From Sphingomonadales bacterium (GTDB taxonomy: Bacteria > Bacteroidota > Bacteroidia > NS11-12g > UBA955), in contig VHBA01000020.1 in NCBI GenBank assembly GCA_016872175.1, positions 1 to 38,993 of the forward strand: a DNA stretch of 38,993 nucleotides, in the 5' to 3' direction. Below are positions 1 to 7,321 of the stretch, in pieces (position 1 is the stretch's first letter; each line of letters opens with the position of its first letter). The notes beneath the pieces are model-generated. The model was given only the letters and a program-made list of their open reading frames with translations. It was not told where the DNA came from and searched no databases. A program made the translations under genes and the position numbers.

Positions 1-120
1 GTAAAATACGGCAGCCAATCCTTACGAATGGAAAACTCCATGAGTAGGGTAAATCCCAAAATGGCAGCTCCGGCTGAAGAAAAAAGAAGAATTGAAGACA
101 TGCTGCGTATTATTGCGTAA
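1..120 (+). CDS. 3' end of a CDS truncated by the window edge, product unknown
   Basis: Open frame 1 from the window start (VKYGSQSLRMENSMSRVNPKMAAPAEEKRRIEDMLRIIA*), with a stop at 118-120, 9 nt before the next ATG. Confidence 0.5.
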   Translation, partial: VKYGSQSLRMENSMSRVNPKMAAPAEEKRRIEDMLRIIA

Positions 121-129
121 AGTAACCGA

Positions 130-864
130 ATGTTTTTGAAAGAACTGGAAGATTATCCCTGGTTTCCCGCACAGTTGCGAAAAATGCAACTGGAATTTGT
201 AGGCTGGATCAGTGTTCGGTTGAAATTATACAAACCTGTTCTCCCTTTGCTGCAGAGATTTTCAAACCATAACTGGATTGATTTAGGAAGTGGCAGCGGC
301 TGGCCGGCTTACTACATTCAGCAAAATGCAGCGCCAAAAATTCAATTTACCCTTAGTGATTTGTATCCTGAATCGGTTTCAAACGAGGTGAAAAAACATG
401 TAACTCTCCAAGGCAAACCGTTAAACCTGCTGGAATTTCAGCCCGAACAAGGAAAGCAATACACCCTTTTCAATGCGTTTCACCATTTCACAACGGAACA
501 GCAATGTGAACTTATCCAAAAAATGAAAACTGCAAAAGCCGGCTGCATAGTGGCCGAGGTGCTGGAACCTTTCCTGCTCAGTTTTATACAGGTTTCGTTG
601 GCAGCTTTTGTGGTTCAACCGCTTACCGCATGGGCCATTCGGCCATTCTCAATAATGCGGATACTTACAACCTACATCATCCCCATTCAACTTATCACCG
701 TGGCCTGGGATGGCTGGCTTTCGGTTTTGAAAAGCAAAAGTGCAAATCAATACAGGGAACTGCTGCACAACATTGCCGACAGTGAATTTTCCATCGAAGT
801 GAAAAGAATAAAACAGCTACAAGGCAACCTTATCGTTATCATTGCACAACCCATATCCGCATGA
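130..864 (+). CDS. class I SAM-dependent methyltransferase-like protein
   Basis: 244 aa. Motif I-like WIDLGSGSGWPAYYI, then a TLSDLYPES acidic loop. Overlaps the next gene by ATGA. Confidence 0.65.
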   Translation: MFLKELEDYPWFPAQLRKMQLEFVGWISVRLKLYKPVLPLLQRFSNHNWIDLGSGSGWPAYYIQQNAAPKIQFTLSDLYPESVSNEVKKHVTLQGKPLNLLEFQPEQGKQYTLFNAFHHFTTEQQCELIQKMKTAKAGCIVAEVLEPFLLSFIQVSLAAFVVQPLTAWAIRPFSIMRILTTYIIPIQLITVAWDGWLSVLKSKSANQYRELLHNIADSEFSIEVKRIKQLQGNLIVIIAQPISA

Positions 865-1727
865 ACCTAATCACACTCTGGAAATTCAGCCGACCGCATA
901 CCATCATTGGCTCTGTGGTGAGCATTGTGGTGCTGTTTTTATTGCAGGGCGGAAATATGGCCGCGGATTTCAGCATTTTGGCAATTACATTGATTTCTGC
1001 ATTGGGCTGCAATGTGTGCATCACCGGATTGAACCAAGTGGTGGATGTGGAACTCGACAAAATCAACAAACCGGAATTGCCCATCGCAGCGGGGAAACTG
1101 GACAAAGGCACGGCCAAAATAATTGTTGTTGTATCCGGCATCCTTGCCTTGGCTGCAGCTGCAATCCTGCACTGGTTTTTACTGCTGTTAATTGCCGTCA
1201 TTCTTATCCTGGGAATTGCCTATTCCGTTCCACCCATACAACTTAAGCAGCACCATTTGCCTGCCGCCCTGGCCATCACCATTGTGCGAGGTGTTTTGGT
1301 AAACATCGGCATGGCCATGCATTTTGCCGGCATGTTGCAGGGCAATTTTCAGATTCAACCCGTTATTTATCCGCTCACGATTTTTATTTCGGCATTCAGT
1401 CTGGCCATTGCCTGGTACAAAGACCTGCCTGACCGTGCCGGCGACGCCCATTTCGGCTACAGAACATTTCCCATATTGTATTCGCCCAAAACAGCTTTAT
1501 ATGCAGGTGCTGGGTTTGTGATGGCGGCTTACGGCTGCTGCATTTATTGGAGTTACCAACAAGCAGAGCCCTTGTTAATGTATAGTTTAATTATTCTGTC
1601 AGTTTTATTCCTGCTGCACCTTCGCACCGTTCGCTTGGACGAACAAAAGAGTATCCGAAAATTTTATCAATTGTTCTGGGTATTCTTTTTTGCTACTTAT
1701 TTGAGTTTTTTGTGGGTGTTGAATTGA
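861..1727 (+). CDS. UbiA-family prenyltransferase, homogentisate prenyl/phytyltransferase-like
   Basis: 288 aa polytopic protein. NQVVDVELDKINKPELP (first Asp-rich motif), AYSVPPIQLK, TIVRGVLVNIG, and KDLPDRAGD (second Asp-rich motif). Confidence 0.85.
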   Translation: MNLITLWKFSRPHTIIGSVVSIVVLFLLQGGNMAADFSILAITLISALGCNVCITGLNQVVDVELDKINKPELPIAAGKLDKGTAKIIVVVSGILALAAAAILHWFLLLLIAVILILGIAYSVPPIQLKQHHLPAALAITIVRGVLVNIGMAMHFAGMLQGNFQIQPVIYPLTIFISAFSLAIAWYKDLPDRAGDAHFGYRTFPILYSPKTALYAGAGFVMAAYGCCIYWSYQQAEPLLMYSLIILSVLFLLHLRTVRLDEQKSIRKFYQLFWVFFFATYLSFLWVLN

Positions 1728-1815
1728 GAACGTTCTTTTTACAATTCAAGAATGAGAAGAAACAATATAGGAATGGATTTTTCCGTTTTAATCCACAATT
1801 AGAAAAATATCACCA

Positions 1816-3009
1816 ATGAAAATCAAAGAATTAAAACCCTACTCAAGAGCTTACTGTATGCTCGGCATAACGCTGACAAGTGTTTTTCATTTTGCAGCTG
1901 CACAAAACAGTCATACGAAAATTAAACCCGATAAAGAATGGGCACTCATTACGGGAAATCAAATTGCTGTGAATGAGAACAATCGCATTTATTACCGGGT
2001 TGATCCGCAACACCCAATCGGGCAAAGAATAATCAATTTTGAAAAGCCTGACAGTCTGGATGCCCATGACAGCGATTTTCTGCGTTTTCACCTCAATGCT
2101 TCGGAGGTTTTTGATATGACTAAAACTGTAAGCGGGCCGGATTTCTATATCAGCAAAACCGAAGTCAGCAACCTGCACTACCGCACATTCATTAAGAATT
2201 GTATTCAACAATGGATGAAGCAAAACAGATCTGAACTTTTCGAAAAATGCAATGAGGAAGCGCCCGAATACATCAAAGCTGTTTATCACTGGCTGAAATA
2301 CGAGCCTGAAAACAGTATTGCCGGCGACACTCTGATTCCCACTTCCTGGGAGGAATTGGAAAGAAAAATGAATAATTTAGACTGTAAGCGAATTACCTAC
2401 AAGGGAGTGCCGGTTTTTCCAAATACATATGTTTGGGCTGTTGACTTTCCATATTCATATAACGAACCCATGATTCACCACTATTTTTCTCATCCAAGAT
2501 ATGCAAATTACCCCGTTGTTGGGGTTTCTCAGGAACAGGTGGCTTTGTATTGCGAGTGGTATTCAAATAGAAACGAAAATGGAATAACCTACAGATTACC
2601 TACAGAGCAGGAATGGGAACGCGCTGCTTCTGTATTGTCTTCCAAGTCTTCCAAAAAATCCTCAGGTTCACCAGTGAAAAATGATTACCTGCGTAATTCA
2701 AAGGGTTGTTATATGGCCAACTACTATCCGGTTTACGGAAACTTCGGCATTGACGGTGGCTTATATTCGTTGCCTGAAAAAGCTTACTTACCTAATGATG
2801 CGGGCTGCTACCACATGCAAGGCAATGTAGCCGAATGGACAAGCAGTTCCATATCGTTTGAAACCGGTGAAACAGGTTATCTGATTAAAGGAGGAGCATG
2901 GAACCTTCCCGAAAGTGCATGCAACATTGGTAGTCGTTGCATTTTCCCCAAAACTGAACAGCGCAGTTATGTGGGGTTCAGAATGGTGGGCGTGCCGAAC
3001 AAGAACTAA
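1816..3009 (+). CDS. SUMF1/formylglycine-generating-enzyme-fold protein (GldJ/GldK-like)
   Basis: Signal peptide-like N-terminus. DFYISKTEVSNLHYRTFI, YRLPTEQEWERAA, GNVAEWTSS, and KGGAWN...GFRMVG are SUMF1 fold signatures. Confidence 0.8.
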   Translation: MKIKELKPYSRAYCMLGITLTSVFHFAAAQNSHTKIKPDKEWALITGNQIAVNENNRIYYRVDPQHPIGQRIINFEKPDSLDAHDSDFLRFHLNASEVFDMTKTVSGPDFYISKTEVSNLHYRTFIKNCIQQWMKQNRSELFEKCNEEAPEYIKAVYHWLKYEPENSIAGDTLIPTSWEELERKMNNLDCKRITYKGVPVFPNTYVWAVDFPYSYNEPMIHHYFSHPRYANYPVVGVSQEQVALYCEWYSNRNENGITYRLPTEQEWERAASVLSSKSSKKSSGSPVKNDYLRNSKGCYMANYYPVYGNFGIDGGLYSLPEKAYLPNDAGCYHMQGNVAEWTSSSISFETGETGYLIKGGAWNLPESACNIGSRCIFPKTEQRSYVGFRMVGVPNKN

Positions 3010-3012
3010 ACA

Positions 3013-3534
3013 CTACATTTTCAGAAAATCCAGGGGCTTAATTTCAGCCATTCTTTTGGATTGGCATTTGGCTCCGACTTTAAATACATAAGAAAAACGG
3101 ATATTTAATGTTCCGTTTCCATCGCCGGGCATATAGCCGCAATCAAGAATAAAATAATCATAACTCAACTTGAGACCTGCTCTGGGGCGAAAAACTCCAT
3201 TTCTGCCGTTGCTGGTGGACCTGCTTTCATACTGCACACCCGCATAAGGAACCAGGCGATTGCAAAGGTATCCATGATGCCACTTGAACAGGTGAAAATC
3301 TATACGGCCTGTAAGTTTGTTCCATTTAGTCTGCCCGTCTTTGCCCACAACAAATCCCAAACCTGCATCGTAACGACAGTTGGCGCGACTGATTTCAGCC
3401 CCAAGCAGGTTTTCAGGCGTGCGCGAAAAGGGTTTCTGATATTGAAAACCGATGGAGTTGAGTTGCGCATTCAGTTGATTGGACAATACGATTGAAAGAA
3501 CGCTAAGGCTGAGGAAGATGGGATTAAACTTCAA
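3013..3534 (-). CDS. hypothetical secreted / small outer-membrane beta-barrel-like protein
   Basis: 173 aa with a signal peptide (MKFNPIFLSLSVLSIVLSNQLNAQ) and alternating amphipathic strands. No named family recognised. Confidence 0.5.
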   Translation of the reverse strand: MKFNPIFLSLSVLSIVLSNQLNAQLNSIGFQYQKPFSRTPENLLGAEISRANCRYDAGLGFVVGKDGQTKWNKLTGRIDFHLFKWHHGYLCNRLVPYAGVQYESRSTSNGRNGVFRPRAGLKLSYDYFILDCGYMPGDGNGTLNIRFSYVFKVGAKCQSKRMAEIKPLDFLKM

Positions 3535-3662
3535 AACGATTGCAAATTAAAGGGTAAACACAACTAGAACTGAATTGTGCTTATTATTAGCAACGGCAAA
3601 AACCTCTTTTCATTGCGCCAATATGTATAAAACAGGCAATAAACCGCCTTTAAATGCAAAAC

Positions 3663-5177
3663 TTAATTGCACTTTACAAATTTGGCCTGTTGTGCTGTTC
3701 CATCGCCCATTTCTGCTTTTATGGCGTACACTCCATCGGGCCAGCCCTGAAAATCAATCAAGGTGGTGTTAAAAGTTCCACATAAGCGCCCACGGGCATC
3801 GAAAACAGTGATTTTTTTTATGGATTGGTTTGCATGCACATGCAGTATGCTGCTCACCGGATTCGGCGACAATTTCAAACCTGCGGAAGTTTCTGTTTTC
3901 CCAACTCCGGATTGATTATCGCGGTACAATTGTAAAATACAGGCACTGCCCTCATCTGAACTGATAAACACAGAACCCTGATTGTTTGCCGCCAAACCAA
4001 CCGGCCTTCCCCAGTAAACCCTGTTCACACTGTCGGTGAGAAATCCGGTCACAAAATTGGCAACATAGCTTACAACGGTATCGGTTGGACTTTTCAGGTG
4101 CAAATAGATAACCGAAAAACCCCTGTGAGCCCCGGGAGCATTCCATGATCCCCTGAGAGCAGAGAGCATACCATGTTTCATATCGGAGGGAAATGAACTG
4201 TTTAAAAACTGGACAGCCATGGGAGCCGTGTGTGCGCGAATCAAGGCACCGGGTTGTATCATTTTTCTCACCATTGCGCTGTCTTGAGGGGTAATGGGTA
4301 AAAGCGCCTGATAGGTTGAATTGGCATTCATGTTAAAGTAAACCTGATTTCCATAGGCAAAGGGGTAACCGTAAAATCCGCCTTTTCTTACCACATCGAA
4401 CCATTCAGGAGGAACTTCGTTTCCCTGATTGTCGCTGCCATTGTTATTGGCCCACAATTTTCTTGTGGAAGGTTGTATGTCCATACCCACAGCATTTCGC
4501 ACACCTGTTGCAAAGGTTTCCCTTCCGGAGCCGTCATCGTTATACCTTTCAATTATGGCCCTGAATTCTTCGCGGCAAACATTGCAATACGAACCTATGG
4601 ACAAGTATGCTTTGGCGTTCACACTATCGAAAACCAAGGTGCGGGTTCTGTGACCGCCTCCGGGCTGGGTTGCCCCCTCGGCAATATTATCTATAAAAAT
4701 GCTGCGGTTTTCGTAAATACCGTCGGCGTTGTTGTCGGTAAGTTTCCACACCCTCCTCTCGTTGGTCACATACATGGCACCCTTGTAAAACTTCACATCG
4801 TGTGAGATGCTGAAATTGCCCGCAACCTCGAACATGGTATCAGCCACCCCATCGCCATTTTTATCGGGTAGCGCAAACACTTTACCCGCCGTTTGATCGG
4901 CAACATGCAGTACTCCTTTAGGGTCGAAGCTCATAAAACGGGGTTTGCTCAATCCGCCTGTGTGAAATACCCTTATTTTGTAACCTACCGGTATGGTGAG
5001 CTGCCTGTTCGCATTAAACTGACCGCTGAATTTAGCAGGTACTTCCACCTTCACTTGATGGCTTGGAAAACTATAACCGGGTGTGAGTTTGGCAGTTCCG
5101 GGCTGCGCTTGAATAAAGCTGACAGCACCAAAACAAATGGAAAACCAAAATACCTGGAGCTTGTTTATCATTTTCAT
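3663..5177 (-). CDS. PQQ-dependent sugar (sorbosone/glucose) dehydrogenase-like beta-propeller protein with T9SS C-terminal sorting domain
   Basis: YKIRVFHTGGLSKPRFMSFDPKGVLHVADQ..GKVFALPDKNGDGVAD, GGGHRTRTLVFD, GVRNAVGMDIQP, WGRPVGLAANNQGSVFISSD. C-terminus LKLSPNPVSSILHVHANQSIKKITVFDARGRL is T9SS type-A-like. Confidence 0.75.
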   Translation of the reverse strand: MKMINKLQVFWFSICFGAVSFIQAQPGTAKLTPGYSFPSHQVKVEVPAKFSGQFNANRQLTIPVGYKIRVFHTGGLSKPRFMSFDPKGVLHVADQTAGKVFALPDKNGDGVADTMFEVAGNFSISHDVKFYKGAMYVTNERRVWKLTDNNADGIYENRSIFIDNIAEGATQPGGGHRTRTLVFDSVNAKAYLSIGSYCNVCREEFRAIIERYNDDGSGRETFATGVRNAVGMDIQPSTRKLWANNNGSDNQGNEVPPEWFDVVRKGGFYGYPFAYGNQVYFNMNANSTYQALLPITPQDSAMVRKMIQPGALIRAHTAPMAVQFLNSSFPSDMKHGMLSALRGSWNAPGAHRGFSVIYLHLKSPTDTVVSYVANFVTGFLTDSVNRVYWGRPVGLAANNQGSVFISSDEGSACILQLYRDNQSGVGKTETSAGLKLSPNPVSSILHVHANQSIKKITVFDARGRLCGTFNTTLIDFQGWPDGVYAIKAEMGDGTAQQAKFVKCN

Positions 5178-5261
5178 TTATGAAACGAAAGTAATGCATT
5201 TTCCAATCCACAAACAGTGGCAGGGATTTTTTCAATTCTTCACCCTAATTTGCGACCCGAA

Positions 5262-5369
5262 ATGATGTTCAACGACACCTACCTCTGGATTGCCCAAATT
5301 TTAGCCGCAGCCTTGTTCGGTCTGGCCGGCGCCATGAAAACAACACTCAGCCGTTTTCGATTACACTGA
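5262..5369 (+). pseudogene. 5' remnant of a DoxX-family gene
   Basis: MMFNDTYLWIAQILAAALFGLAGAMKTTLSRFRLH* resembles the N-terminus of the intact DoxX ORF at 6964 (ALLFGLAGVMKATRS), then stops. An unrelated open frame (5338-5532) follows in another phase. Confidence 0.5.
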
Positions 5370-5588
5370 AGCGATTTTTGGTGCATTGGTCTACATTTAC
5401 GGAGATGATGACGATAAAACTGAGAGAATTATAGGGTTTTATTTCCCGTGTTCTTTTGATTATGGGTATCCCATTTATTTCACATTACTGATAGTCATTA
5501 TCTATTATGAAATAAAAGTAACTCTGACTTAATCCAAATCAGGTTATTACCATACATTTGAATTAAAACGATACGTTTACTTAATTTA

Positions 5589-6407
5589 ATGATAGCAGTT
5601 TTTTGTCTAAATGCCTGTAGCCAACCCACAAGAAATAAATCTATTACTACAACAAACAATATCAAAATAGTAAAAGACACTTCAAAATATGAGCCGCCTA
5701 AAGCACATTGGCGCAACCCTGTAATGACGGGCATGGGGGCTGATATCGGTAGAGTTGTAAGGGCATATTACATTACAGGGGATTACAATAAAATGCTAAA
5801 GTTTGTTATTACCCCTAAATGTTACAGACAAAAACAAATGGAATATATATTAAGAAAATCAAAATGGGGCTATTCCATCCGTATGACAAACCTGCAATGG
5901 CTGCCTGATTCTACATTTGTATTAACCTATATCACCAGCAAACAAAATATGGCCGGCACCGAACAATATGTGGGCAGAATTATTAAAGACACGGCCAAAC
6001 TTATTTTATTTCCCGAAAAGGAAAATCTTTTTCAATATTATGGTGATGAAGATTTAAATAATCTCTGCAAAATAAAAAGTGCACTGGACAATATCTATTT
6101 TTATGTAAACAGCGCCACCTTGCTTCCCAAGTCTAACGCAGCTTTGAATTCTATATTCAATTTTTTAAAAAACAACCCTGATCTTCACGCCCATTTCACG
6201 GGTCACGCCAGCCAGGAAGGAAATGCGCAGCTCAACCAGCAACTTAGTGAAACCAGGGCCAAAGCCATCTGCGATTATTTAATTAAAATGGGCATTGACA
6301 AAAACAGATTAAGCCATGAAGGCAAGGGGGATACGATGCCACTTCTGCCAAACACATCGGAGGTAAACAGATCTGTAAACAGAAGGGTGGAGATGATTGT
6401 TAGATAA
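5589..6407 (+). CDS. OmpA-family C-terminal domain lipoprotein
   Basis: Lipobox-like MIAVFCLNAC. C-terminal FYVNSATLLPKSNAALNSIFNFL..HFTGHASQEGNAQLNQQLSETRAKAICDYLIKMGIDKNRLSHEGKGDT...NRSVNRRVEM. Confidence 0.8.
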   Translation: MIAVFCLNACSQPTRNKSITTTNNIKIVKDTSKYEPPKAHWRNPVMTGMGADIGRVVRAYYITGDYNKMLKFVITPKCYRQKQMEYILRKSKWGYSIRMTNLQWLPDSTFVLTYITSKQNMAGTEQYVGRIIKDTAKLILFPEKENLFQYYGDEDLNNLCKIKSALDNIYFYVNSATLLPKSNAALNSIFNFLKNNPDLHAHFTGHASQEGNAQLNQQLSETRAKAICDYLIKMGIDKNRLSHEGKGDTMPLLPNTSEVNRSVNRRVEMIVR

Positions 6408-6425
6408 AATCTAATATTTATTATT

Positions 6426-6908
6426 TTGCATTTACAGCCTGCTGTCTTAAACCTAAATTCAGTGAATTTAACCGGTATTTCTGCCGAAATGTCACTCCCC
6501 GAAAGCCAAATCCAAATACCTGCGCTCTGGGGAAATTTAAGACGTAAACTAAAACAATTTTTTTCCAATGACCCGGATTTTTTCTATTCGGTAAACGTAT
6601 ATCCGGAAGATTATTTTGAAAACTTCAATCCCGCCACTCCTTTTACAAAATATGCATTGGTACCGGCGGAATATGCGGGTGAACTCGATTTAGGGTGGGA
6701 AACATTCTCATTACCGGGCGGCCTTTACGCGGTATTCAACCACAAAGGACCTGACATATCCATTTTTAATTACATCTATTCCCAATGGCTGCCCCAATCG
6801 GGATTTATGCTGGATAACCGACCACACTTCGAAAAACTGCCTGCGGACTACATTCCGGGGCACCCCGAAAGTGCAGAAGAAATTTATATCCCCATACGCC
6901 CTGTATAA
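6426..6908 (+). CDS. GyrI-like / AraC effector-binding-domain protein (single domain)
   Basis: 160 aa. KYALVPAEYAG, LPGGLYAVFNHKGP, and terminal EEIYIPIRPV are characteristic of the effector-binding fold. The listed start is TTG; an internal ATG start at 6489 is also plausible. Confidence 0.6.
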   Translation: MHLQPAVLNLNSVNLTGISAEMSLPESQIQIPALWGNLRRKLKQFFSNDPDFFYSVNVYPEDYFENFNPATPFTKYALVPAEYAGELDLGWETFSLPGGLYAVFNHKGPDISIFNYIYSQWLPQSGFMLDNRPHFEKLPADYIPGHPESAEEIYIPIRPV

Positions 6909-6963
6909 CCCGATTTTTATTTTTCCCGCAATTTTTCTAATGTTGCAATGAAATTAAAAAGCA

Positions 6964-7317
6964 ATGATACTTCTGATTGTAAAAATCGTTCTGGCTCTCC
7001 TTTTTGGACTGGCCGGTGTTATGAAAGCCACACGCAGCATGGAACAACTGGCCAGTGCAGGCATGACCTGGGTAAATGAATATCCCGAATCTTCGGTAAG
7101 AATAGTAGGTATTCTGGAACTTATTGGCGCATTGGGCGTAATTCTCCCAGCTTTTACCGATTTTTTGCCCGTATCTACCCTAATCTGCTCTAACTGCCTG
7201 GCAGTAGTAATGGTAATGGCTGGTTTGCACCACTACAAGCACAAGGAGTTTAAGAACATCGTCATCAACGTGGTGCTGTTTGCGCTTTGCGCTTATGTGA
7301 GCTATTGCAGTTTGTAA
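6964..7317 (+). CDS. DoxX-family membrane protein
   Basis: 117 aa, four hydrophobic segments. LLFGLAGVMKATRS, ELIGALGVILPAF. Confidence 0.75.
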   Translation: MILLIVKIVLALLFGLAGVMKATRSMEQLASAGMTWVNEYPESSVRIVGILELIGALGVILPAFTDFLPVSTLICSNCLAVVMVMAGLHHYKHKEFKNIVINVVLFALCAYVSYCSL

Positions 7318-7321
7318 TCTT

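Noticed and set aside
842-1246. 134-aa plus ORF and minus ORFs overlapping the UbiA gene
   Set aside because: Alternative frames of a well-supported UbiA CDS; no domain signature.
1719-1749. TTGAATTG...CAATTCAA inverted repeat at the UbiA 3' end
   Set aside because: AT-rich arms with a long spacer and no T tract after the stem; too weak to call a terminator.
5498-5734. 78-aa minus-strand ORF over the OmpA gene start
   Set aside because: Overlaps the OmpA lipoprotein CDS antisense; no recognisable domain.
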